Below, piece by piece: positions 53,824 to 61,558 of a stretch of DNA of 64,000 bases. The stretch is from assembly GCF_000304315.1 (NCBI RefSeq), contig NC_018485.1, forward strand, positions 94,501 through 158,500, written 5' to 3'. The stretch's first letter is position 1; each line of letters opens with the position of its first letter. The DNA comes from Methylocystis sp. SC2 (GTDB lineage Bacteria; Pseudomonadota; Alphaproteobacteria; Rhizobiales; Beijerinckiaceae). A model generated the notes under the pieces. It saw nothing but the letters and a program-made list of their open reading frames with translations. It searched no databases and was not told the DNA's origin. The translations under genes were made by a program, and so were the position numbers.

Positions 53824-54211
53824 ATGTGTTCAGTGAAGAGAACAGGAACTCATCCGACGAAAATTCTCTTCATCCTCAACGATCCCCCTTACGGTACGGA
53901 ACGCGTCTACAACGGCTTGCGCCTCGCCCATGCGGTCAGCAAGCTCGATCCTGAGGGCAGCGTCACGATATTTCTCCTGGCGGACGCTGTTCTTTCGGCT
54001 CGGGCCGACCAAAAGACGCCGGACGGATACTACAATGTCAAAAGGATGCTGAAACGTGTCATTGCCGCAGGCGGGGAAGTGCTGCTCCTGTGGAACCTGC
54101 ATGGATGCGCTCGGCCTGCCTGCCGAACAGATGATCGAGGGCACCGAGCGAAGCACGATGGACGCCCTTGCGGCGGCAACGATCGCCGGGGACAAGGTTC
54201 TCGTGTTCTGA
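53824..54211 (+). pseudogene. DsrE/F-like sulfur-relay protein, frameshifted
   Basis: The first part reads KILFILNDPPYGTERVYNGL, LRLAHAVSKL and VTIFLLADAVLSA, as in DsrE-family proteins. At 54087-54088 one extra C shifts the frame: the family's Cys box CGTCMDALGLPAEQMI and the end STMDALAAATIAGDKVLVF continue in the next frame and stop at 54211. Read through the shift, the protein would be about 128 residues, normal length. It lies 24 bases after the fusion gene and completes the sulfur module. Either the gene is broken or the base is an assembly error. Confidence 0.8.
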
Positions 54212-54299
54212 GGGGGGGCATAATGAAAGGCCATGAGCGGAATGCCCGCCGAAGAATACTGGGGACGTTCTAAGACGCTGAGGTTGCCCGCGCGCCGCC

Positions 54300-55226
54300 T
54301 CAGCTGAATTTCCACACAGGGATGCCTAGCATGCGCGCCTTGTCGGCGAGATTGGCGGAGATGCCTGAGCCGGGAAAGACAATGACGCCGATCGGCAGCG
54401 TCGCCAGCATTTGATCGTTGCGCTTGAATGGCGCCGCCTTGGCGTGACGCGCCCAGTCGGGCTTGAAGGCGATTTGCGGCACTTTGCGATCATCGGCCCA
54501 GCAGGCGGCGATGCGTTCGGCGCCCTTAGGCGATCCGCCGTGCAATAGCGCCATATCGGGATGTTTCGCGAGAGCCTTGTCGAGACGATCCCAGATTGCC
54601 CGATGATCGTTGAAATCGAGTCCGCCGGTAAAGGCGATTTTTGGACCGGGGGGAAGAAGTGCGTCGGAATCGGCGCGACGTTTGGCGGCGATAAAATCGC
54701 GGCTGTCGATCATCGCGGAGGTCAAAGCGCGGTGATTGACTCTGGAACCCGACCGGGGTCGCCAGGCCGAGCCGGTATGGCGCTCGAATTGATCGGCGGC
54801 CTCGTCGCGGAAGAGCTCCATGCTGTCGCGGCGTTCGATGAGCGTCCGCCCTTCGGTGATCAGGCGCTCGAGTTCAACTGAGCGGATTTCCGAGCCGTCT
54901 TGTTCATTCTGACTGCGCCGCTGCGCCTGCTCATTGTCGTCGAGTTCGCGCTCGATGCGTGAAACAGCGCGGTGGAAGAGATTGACCGTCGACCAGAGCA
55001 GCGCCTCGAGGTCGGGTTCGAAGCGGGTGTCGCCCAATGTCGCGACAAGAGCGTCGAAGATGTCGGCGACCGCCACAGTGATCGTTCGCGCTTCGGGAAG
55101 TGGCCTCGGGTCGGGTTCGTCCTGGAAGGGACGGAAGCCATAGAGCTGGAGTTCGGCGAGCACCTGTTCGGTCGAGGATGAGTGCGGTGGTGGCTCGAAG
55201 CCCGGTATGTCGCGCTCGTTCGTCAT
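54300..55226 (-). CDS. DUF2493 (SLOG-related) protein
   Basis: A 308-residue protein. The C-terminal domain is DUF2493: IAFTGGLDFNDHRAIWDRLDKALAKHPDMALLHGGSPKGAERIAACWADD, then PIGVIVFPGSGISANLADKARMLGIPVWKF, a Rossmann-like nucleotide-binding fold of the SLOG group. The N-terminal 200 residues are helical and specific to the element version. Such genes are frequent in alphaproteobacterial plasmids; ligand and role are unknown. Start at 55226 has AAGGAAAA upstream. Confidence 0.85.
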   Translation of the reverse strand: MTNERDIPGFEPPPHSSSTEQVLAELQLYGFRPFQDEPDPRPLPEARTITVAVADIFDALVATLGDTRFEPDLEALLWSTVNLFHRAVSRIERELDDNEQAQRRSQNEQDGSEIRSVELERLITEGRTLIERRDSMELFRDEAADQFERHTGSAWRPRSGSRVNHRALTSAMIDSRDFIAAKRRADSDALLPPGPKIAFTGGLDFNDHRAIWDRLDKALAKHPDMALLHGGSPKGAERIAACWADDRKVPQIAFKPDWARHAKAAPFKRNDQMLATLPIGVIVFPGSGISANLADKARMLGIPVWKFS

Positions 55227-55252
55227 CTGCGCTTTTCCTTCGTCGGATTGAC

Positions 55253-55375
55253 CGCGACCCTCGCGGCCTTCATGGGGACGAAAGGCGGCGGGCGGTTCTG
55301 ACCCGCACCCGAAGCACAGCGAAGGGCCGCAGCACGCAGCGGAGGATGGCGAAGGGCCGGCTATTTTGTTTCGCG
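55253..55375 (-). promoter_or_regulatory. Leader region of DUF2493, similar to the DUF736 leader
   Basis: Contains the two blocks also found upstream of DUF736 (see 49015-49126). The rest of the gap to the Toprim gene (to 55516) has no gene. Confidence 0.5.
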
Positions 55376-55516
55376 CTGTAAAGCGCCCAACGGGCGCGAC
55401 GGAAAATAGTCGGCCCGTAGCCATTGCGTGGCCATACCGACCGTCGCAAAGGTCGCCCTCTATGAAGGCAAGGGATGCGGCTTTCTCCGACAATGCCGGA
55501 AAGCTGCGCGATCCGA

Positions 55517-56599
55517 TCAGACACGTAGCCGACGCCGCTGCATCGGCCTCGTTCGGCTTCGAGGTTTCATGAAGCGCGCGACATCCTGTGGCGCGAGTTG
55601 CGGCCTGAGGGCCGCTCGTAACTGTTCGACCCCAAGTAGACGGAGGTCATCGTTGAAGTCGCCCAGCGTCGGCGACAGGATGATCGTCTCGATCCCTGCC
55701 GAATTTGCGCGGTCCAACAAGGTCGCCGCCGCATTGGCGCCCGCCGCGTCGTTGTCACGAAGGACATAGAGGCGGCGCAAGGTGGGCGGAAACAGGATGG
55801 CGGCAAGATGCGCGGACGACAGTGCGGCGATCATTGGCATGGTCGGCATGACGCAGCGAAGCGACAGCACGGTTTCGATTCCTTCACCCGCCGCCATGAT
55901 GTCATGCGCCACACCGAAGCGGACAGCGTTGCCGAGGAGACAGCCCATCGCCCGTCTCGGCGTTTCGATTGGCGCTTTGCTGAAACCAGACGGATCAAGC
56001 CAGGTGCGTTGCACGCCGGTGAGCTTGCCGTCGAGATCGGAGACGGCGGCGATCAACGCAGGCCAGGTCTGGACCGGCGAGCGATTGGCCGGCCGATAGT
56101 AACAACGCGGATGGAAGCGCAGATTAGTGGTTTCGTGGAAAGCGGTAATGCCGCGATGGCGCAAATACGTCTCGGCAAGCGTGCCCGCGATCGGCCGCGA
56201 AATTGCCAACAGGCGTCGCGCCGACTCCGGCGAGCCCGCGAGCGTCGTCTCCGCGCAGGGTCGCTGCTTATCCGGTTCTGGCGCTCGTGGCTGGAGGCTG
56301 AGAAAGCGCCTGGCCTCGTCGATGACCTCTCGAAAATCGCGTAGTCGACACGTCTCGCGGATAATGTCGAGCAGATCGCCATGTTCGGCCGTCGCCGAGT
56401 CGACCCATTTGCCCGCGGCGCCCTTGCCGCTCAATGGACCTTTCAGGCGAACGAACAGGCTACGCCCGGGCTCATTTCGTGCATCGCCGACCAGCCAGTA
56501 GCAGCCCTCGCGTCGGCCGTTGGAGAGATAGCGCCGGCAAACCGCCTCCGCTTCGCGCGCGAGACGACTCGCCAGCTCTGACGCGATTGAACTGGACAT
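55517..56599 (-). CDS. Toprim domain protein (primase-like)
   Basis: A 360-residue protein of the plasmid-type Toprim/DUF7146 family: GDLLDIIRETCRLRDFREVIDEARRFL, ALIAAVSDLDGKLTGVQRTWLDPSG, and the Toprim core with catalytic Glu in AAGEGIETVLSL and the acidic RLYVLRDNDAAGANAA. There is no zinc-finger CHC2 domain visible. It probably primes replication of the transferred strand or acts in element replication. It lies downstream of parB in the same direction. Confidence 0.87.
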   Translation of the reverse strand: MSSSIASELASRLAREAEAVCRRYLSNGRREGCYWLVGDARNEPGRSLFVRLKGPLSGKGAAGKWVDSATAEHGDLLDIIRETCRLRDFREVIDEARRFLSLQPRAPEPDKQRPCAETTLAGSPESARRLLAISRPIAGTLAETYLRHRGITAFHETTNLRFHPRCYYRPANRSPVQTWPALIAAVSDLDGKLTGVQRTWLDPSGFSKAPIETPRRAMGCLLGNAVRFGVAHDIMAAGEGIETVLSLRCVMPTMPMIAALSSAHLAAILFPPTLRRLYVLRDNDAAGANAAATLLDRANSAGIETIILSPTLGDFNDDLRLLGVEQLRAALRPQLAPQDVARFMKPRSRTRPMQRRRLRV

Positions 56600-56622
56600 G
56601 GCGTGCGCCCTCCAAGAGGAAA

Positions 56623-56648
56623 GGGACTCGCCATTGCTGGCGAGTCCC
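56623..56648. terminator. 10-bp inverted repeat between the ParB-like and Toprim genes
   Basis: GGGACTCGCC-ATTGCT-GGCGAGTCCC is a perfect hairpin just before the Toprim start. There is no T-run, so it may be an attenuator, an RNA-stability element or a protein site rather than a full terminator. Confidence 0.45.
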
Positions 56649-56670
56649 TCAGGGTCGGCCTCGGGGAGGT

Positions 56671-58797
56671 CTATTCGGCGGCGATGTCCTGGGGGGCATT
56701 CACCGACGCGTCGTCAGCATCGCCCCGAGCAGCGATTTCGTCGATAGCCGTTTCGTTTCCGGTTCCCGCCGTTTCTTCGACGACCGCATCAACGACAGTA
56801 GCCGTCACACTTGAGGGTTCTGATCCTTGCGCCGTGCGCCCCGGCGTACGCAGCGGTTCGGGTAGCCAGCCAGAACCCGACAGCATCTCTTCGGCTTCCT
56901 GCGCCATGTCTCCTTTTTTCAACTGCTCGATGCGCTTCGCCTGTTCGGCGCCCTTCGCCTCGCGCACAGCTTCGAGGATTCGCGCTTTGGTCACGCGGCC
57001 GAAGAAATTGTCGACAGTCGGCGCCCATCCAGTCGCGGCGATGTCGAGTGACAATACTCGCGCGAGACGGTCGGCGTGAGCGATGACCCTCGGCCGGCGG
57101 CTCCAGGCTTCATGCACGGCGTTGACCGTGAGCGAGATGCAATGGGCGAAGAGGCGTTGCTGCGCCTCAGCGTCGAAGGTCATCAACGCGTCCCATAGAT
57201 CACCGGGATCAGTGGGAAGCTGCTGCGCCCAATCGTTATGACGGGCGTCAACCTTGGTTGCGAGCGACGCGTCGCCAAGCCCTGGCGCCTGGGCGCCGAA
57301 GGCGACCGTTTTCGGTTCGATCTCCAGACAGGAGTCCGAGCCGTAATGGTAGAACAGTTTAAGGGAGAGAACATGCAGCGCCGCGAGAAAGGCGACGCTG
57401 GGATCATTGCCGATGGCTTCGCGCAGCGCCAGCGTACGATAGGCCGTGAGTTCGGTGAGCAATTTGTCGGGGAGGGGTCGCAGCCCTTCGTCGTCATCAT
57501 CCGCAGGCTCACGTTGAACCGCGCCGTCGCCCGGCGAGGCGGCCTTGGTGGCCGACGCCGCCGATGAAGCATTTGCTTCGATCTCCTCTTCCGTCTCGGC
57601 GGCCTCCGCTTTTTCGATCGGCGCTTCGTCCTCGGGCCGAACATAACCGCGCTCAACGCGAACGCGTCCCGACCCATCGATGCTGACGAAAGCGCCGGCG
57701 CTGGGGATGTCTGCGGGAGCGTATGTGACGGGCCGCTCCTCGATTGCCGCCATTGCAGTTTCGATCTCACAGAGGCGTTGATCGATTTCCTCGGGAATTT
57801 CGTCTGCGTTGGCGTGAGCTTCTTCGAGCTGTTCGGCCTCGGCGCGCAAGGCGTCGAGCGTTGCGGCTGCTTCGTCCGTTAGAGACTGACGCTCGCCCGA
57901 GATATGACGAAGACCATAGGTGTGGCCGTAAGGGAAATCGATCGCGACCTCGACCCATTTCCAGCCCTCGGCGCGGACGGCCTGCGCGTCGCGTTCCAGC
58001 TTCTCGCTGACAAGCCGGTCGAGCAGGGCGGCATCTTGTAGCCAGCCGCCGTCGTCACTTTGAAACAAATCGCGCATGACGGCGCCGCCGGCGGCAATGT
58101 AATCTTCGCCGACATATTGCGCGCGTTTGTCGGACGCGCGCACGGCGCCATCGGTCAAAAGGCGGCGGATTTGATAGGCTTCCTTATTGTAGGAGCGTTG
58201 GATCGCGTCCCAGACCTGCTCCTGTCGCTCATGGTCAGAACTGACCGTGAAGCCCATCAACTGATCGAGCGTCATGCCGTCGTCAGCATAGACGTCGAGT
58301 AGTTTCGGCGACACCGACGCGAGCCGTAGCCGCTGCTTGACGACGTTGACGCCGACAAAAAAGGCGGCGGCGATCTCTTCTTCGCTCTGTCCTTTTTCGC
58401 GCAACGCCAGAAATGCGCGGAATTGATCGAGCGGATGCAGCGGCGCGCGCTGAACGTTTTCCGCGAGGCTGTCTTCTTCGGGCGTTCCCTCAGTGCGCAC
58501 GACGCAGGGGATCGGCACAGTACGCGCGAGACGCTTCTGCTTCACCAGAAGTTCCAGCGCGCGGTAGCGACGCCCACCTGCTGGGATTTCGAACATGCCG
58601 GTTTCGGCGCCGAGTTCGTCGAGCACTGGCCGCACGGTGATGCTCTGCAACAGAGTGCGACGCGCGATGTCCTCGGCAAGTTCCTCGATCGAGACCCCGG
58701 CCTTGATTCGCCGGACATTCGACTGGGAGAGAACGAGCTTGTTGAAAGGGATGTCGCGCGACGACGACAGCGTGATCTTCTGAACAGCAGTAGCCAT
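56671..58797 (-). CDS. ParB/RepB/Spo0J-family partition-like protein
   Basis: A 708-residue ParB-type protein. The N-terminal ParB/sulfiredoxin-like domain has LVLSQSNVRRIKAGVSIEELAEDIAR, GGRRYRALELL and the nucleotide motif SLAENVQRAPLHPLDQFRAF; an HTH follows (GQSEEEIAAAFFVGVNVVKQRLRLASVSPKLL). The long C-terminal half is acidic and coiled, typical of the large ParB-like proteins of ICEs that work without a linked ParA and may act as nucleases. The start at 58797 follows a structured leader shared with ardC. Confidence 0.88.
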   Translation of the reverse strand: MATAVQKITLSSSRDIPFNKLVLSQSNVRRIKAGVSIEELAEDIARRTLLQSITVRPVLDELGAETGMFEIPAGGRRYRALELLVKQKRLARTVPIPCVVRTEGTPEEDSLAENVQRAPLHPLDQFRAFLALREKGQSEEEIAAAFFVGVNVVKQRLRLASVSPKLLDVYADDGMTLDQLMGFTVSSDHERQEQVWDAIQRSYNKEAYQIRRLLTDGAVRASDKRAQYVGEDYIAAGGAVMRDLFQSDDGGWLQDAALLDRLVSEKLERDAQAVRAEGWKWVEVAIDFPYGHTYGLRHISGERQSLTDEAAATLDALRAEAEQLEEAHANADEIPEEIDQRLCEIETAMAAIEERPVTYAPADIPSAGAFVSIDGSGRVRVERGYVRPEDEAPIEKAEAAETEEEIEANASSAASATKAASPGDGAVQREPADDDDEGLRPLPDKLLTELTAYRTLALREAIGNDPSVAFLAALHVLSLKLFYHYGSDSCLEIEPKTVAFGAQAPGLGDASLATKVDARHNDWAQQLPTDPGDLWDALMTFDAEAQQRLFAHCISLTVNAVHEAWSRRPRVIAHADRLARVLSLDIAATGWAPTVDNFFGRVTKARILEAVREAKGAEQAKRIEQLKKGDMAQEAEEMLSGSGWLPEPLRTPGRTAQGSEPSSVTATVVDAVVEETAGTGNETAIDEIAARGDADDASVNAPQDIAAE

Positions 58798-58810
58798 TGG
58801 GATTGTCTCC

Positions 58811-58854
58811 GCGACGGGCGCCGAAAGACTCTCTCTCGACCTCCAACCCGTCAC
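58811..58854 (-). promoter_or_regulatory. Hairpin leader of the ParB-like gene
   Basis: On the minus strand GTGACGGG and CCCGTCGC flank a purine-rich segment, with the ribosome site GCGGAGA immediately after. The same element, more perfect, precedes ardC (59932-59977). Confidence 0.6.
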
Positions 58855-58966
58855 GAAAACCGGCGCAGCCCTCTACCTCTGGAACGCCGGATATCCGGCG
58901 CCCCGGAGATGCGCGTCCGCGCAAATTCGGCGTGACGGCCGGTTCGCGGTCGCAACAGAAGCCGGA

Positions 58967-59920
58967 TCACGCGGCGTCCCGCTCGTTCGCGATAGAGACC
59001 TGCGCGTCATCGTCAGAAAGAAAGCCGAGGAGGAAGTCCGCAATTTTGCTCGCCTGCGACGCCGCGCGAACGATGGCGCGGTTGTCCTCGCGCAGCACCT
59101 CGAGCCAAGAGCCGATATAATCGGCATGGCGCACGGTCGGCACGATGCCGAGCGAGGCGCAACAAAACGCGGCGTTCATCTCGGCGACCAGCTCTTCAAA
59201 CGCGTATTTCTTGGAGCCGAAGGAACCCGAGAGATCGCGATTGAGCCGGTGCGGAGCGCCGCTGGCGTGACCGAGCTCGTGGAGCGCCGTGCGATGCCAA
59301 TTGATCGGCTCGAAATAGGCTTGCGGCGGCGGGACTTGCACACAGTCCTGCTCGGGCATGTAGAAGGCCCGGTTGCCACCGATGCGGAATTCGATGCCGC
59401 TGGCCTTGATCAAGGCTTCCACCTTGGGTTCGATGAGGCCCGGTTCGGGTGGCGGCGCCGCGACCACGAGATTCTCCGGCAGGCCCTCGCATTGCGCCAG
59501 GTTGAAGACGGTGAAGCGCTTGAGGAAGGGGATCGCTTGCGCTTCCTCGCCGGTCTCTTGTGCACGTTTCTTCTCGTCGTCGGGAATGAAGCGGTCGGCA
59601 TAGACGACGGTGGTGCCGTGCTCGCCCTTGCGGACGTTGCCGCCCAGACTGAGGGCTTGGCGGAATGTCAACCAGCCTTGGACTGGGAAGCCATGCTCGA
59701 TCACCGAACCCCAGAGGATCAGCACGTTGATCCCGGAGTAAAGCCGGCCGGTGCTGGCATTCTTCGGCATGGCGAGCGGCGCCTTCGCCGCCGCGGTACC
59801 CCAGGGCTGCACCCAGGGCACGCGGCCGGCTTCAAGCTCGGCAATGATCTTGGTGGTGATTTCATCGTAGAGGCTCGTCCGGCCGGAATCGGACCGAGCG
59901 CGAGCGGCGTCTCTGGACAT
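58967..59920 (-). CDS. ardC: ArdC-like antirestriction protein
   Basis: A 317-residue ArdC. The N-terminal single-strand DNA-binding domain (LYDEITTKIIAELEAGRVPWVQPWG, then GRLYSGINVLILWGSVIEHG) is followed by a metallopeptidase domain with HELGH near residue 214 and GSKKYAFEELVAEMNAAFCC. ArdC protects incoming single-stranded element DNA from host restriction right after transfer. The start at 59920 is chosen after the structured leader; 16 more upstream codons are open. Confidence 0.93.
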   Translation of the reverse strand: MSRDAARARSDSGRTSLYDEITTKIIAELEAGRVPWVQPWGTAAAKAPLAMPKNASTGRLYSGINVLILWGSVIEHGFPVQGWLTFRQALSLGGNVRKGEHGTTVVYADRFIPDDEKKRAQETGEEAQAIPFLKRFTVFNLAQCEGLPENLVVAAPPPEPGLIEPKVEALIKASGIEFRIGGNRAFYMPEQDCVQVPPPQAYFEPINWHRTALHELGHASGAPHRLNRDLSGSFGSKKYAFEELVAEMNAAFCCASLGIVPTVRHADYIGSWLEVLREDNRAIVRAASQASKIADFLLGFLSDDDAQVSIANERDAA

Positions 59921-59931
59921 CGCGGATCTCC

Positions 59932-59977
59932 CGCGACGGGCGCCGGGAGCCTCTCTCCCAGCCTTCAACCCGTCGCG
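59932..59977 (-). promoter_or_regulatory. Perfect hairpin leader of ardC
   Basis: Nine-base perfect inverted repeat CGCGACGGG (59932-59940) and CCCGTCGCG (59969-59977) encloses a second hairpin GGGAG/CTCCC (59945-59959). It ends 12 bases before the ATG and closely matches the leader at 58811-58854. Confidence 0.65.
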
Positions 59978-60180
59978 GAAAGCCCGCCCGCACTCTCACT
60001 CTCGGGGCCTTGCGGGTTGTCCCCGCAGAAGGGGTCGGCCGAGACTACAGGGTCGGCCGCAGGGGAAGGCCTTCCCCTGCCGCCCTCCCGGATCGCGGCC
60101 CATAGGCTCCCAATCAGCGAACTGTTGACTTCCAATTAGCCGAAACGCATAGTTCCGATTAGCCGAGTTTCGGGGATAGC

Positions 60181-61404
60181 ATGTTCGAGCGGTTTGTGGA
60201 GCGGCGGGCGGAAGAAGCCCTTTCGGATACGCCAGTGGTCCTGATTGTGGGACCGCGCCGGGCTGGCAAGACCACGCTCGTCCGAAAGATGGGGGAAGTC
60301 GGCCGAACCTATATCACGCTCGACGATCGGACGGTCCTCGAAGCCGCCCAATCCGATCCCGCCGGCTTCATCCGGGGCCTCGACCGGGCCATCATCGACG
60401 AGATCCAGCGTGCGCCCGACCTGCTGCTGGCGATCAAGAAGACGGTCGACGAGGATTATCGTCCGGGCCGGTTTCTACTCACCGGCTCTGCGAACGTACT
60501 GACGCTACCACGGATCGCCGACAGCTTGGCCGGCCGGATGGAGACCATCCGTATGCTTCCGCTGGCGAGGGCCGAGATTGAACGCCGCACGCCGACTTTT
60601 CTGGAGCGCCTCTTCAAGGGGAAACTGCAGGGCCGACAGGACGCAATCCTCGGCGATGATCTTGTCCAACTCGTCCTGCTCGGCGGCTTCCCCGAAGCGA
60701 TCAGCCGCGAGAGCGAGCGGCGGCGGCAGGACTGGGCACGATCCTATCTCACGTCGATCCTCACCCGCGATCTCCGCGACATCGCCGACGTGGAAAAGCT
60801 GACCGAGCTTCCGAGATTCGTGCGGCTGCTTGCCGAGCATTCCGGCCAGTTGGTCAATTATTCGCAGTTTGGGGCCGGCATCAACGTCAGCCACAAGACG
60901 GGGCAACGTTATGTCGGGCTGCTCGAACAGGTGTTCCTGATCGCGACCGTGCAGCCCTGGTTCACGAATGCGCTGAAGCGGATCGTCAAGACGCCCAAGC
61001 TGCATTTCCTCGATTCCGGCCTGCTCGCCAGTGCGCGCGGACTGACCTTCGACCGGGTGAAGGCGGATCGCGGGACGTTCGGCGCGCTCTTGGAGAGCTT
61101 CGTGTTCTCGGAGGTGCTGAAGCTGATGACGGCCTCTGACCTGCAGCTGACGCCTCATCATTTCCGGGATCGGGACATGCGCGAGGTGGACATCGTGCTG
61201 GAGCGCGACGACGGGATGATCGCAGGCATCGAGGTGAAGGCGAGCGCCACGGTGAAAGCTGGCGACTTCACCGGTCTGCGGGCACTGGCCGACGCTTGTG
61301 GGAATCGCTTCGCCTTCGGCGTCGTCCTCTATGACAGCGCGGATGTTGTGCCGTTCGGCAACCGCTTGGTGGCGGCACCACTGTCGTGCCTGTGGGGGGG
61401 ATAA
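60181..61404 (+). CDS. AAA ATPase with DUF4143
   Basis: A 407-residue ATPase. Walker A is VGPRRAGKTTLVRK (residues 24-37), Walker B-like AIIDEIQRAPDLL, sensor FLLTGSANVLTL, then the DUF4143 C-terminal domain ending in the nuclease-like DIVLERDDGMIAGIEVKASATV. This ATPase_AAA_14/DUF4143 family is widespread in accessory and defence regions; its role is not established. It lies between ardC and the DUF262 gene and has its own 260-base upstream gap. Confidence 0.88.
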   Translation: MFERFVERRAEEALSDTPVVLIVGPRRAGKTTLVRKMGEVGRTYITLDDRTVLEAAQSDPAGFIRGLDRAIIDEIQRAPDLLLAIKKTVDEDYRPGRFLLTGSANVLTLPRIADSLAGRMETIRMLPLARAEIERRTPTFLERLFKGKLQGRQDAILGDDLVQLVLLGGFPEAISRESERRRQDWARSYLTSILTRDLRDIADVEKLTELPRFVRLLAEHSGQLVNYSQFGAGINVSHKTGQRYVGLLEQVFLIATVQPWFTNALKRIVKTPKLHFLDSGLLASARGLTFDRVKADRGTFGALLESFVFSEVLKLMTASDLQLTPHHFRDRDMREVDIVLERDDGMIAGIEVKASATVKAGDFTGLRALADACGNRFAFGVVLYDSADVVPFGNRLVAAPLSCLWGG

Positions 61405-61558
61405 TGGCCGCAAGAGCTACAAGGACATTTACAGGATACTCACCCTGCAAGTTCACAGATGAAGGGCATCGATCAAGGTTGTCCTTCTCAAGGGTACGTC
61501 GTCCGGCGAGCTTGGTGCAAAATAGATTGAACGCGCGGGCGGCATTGGAGGGGGACCA

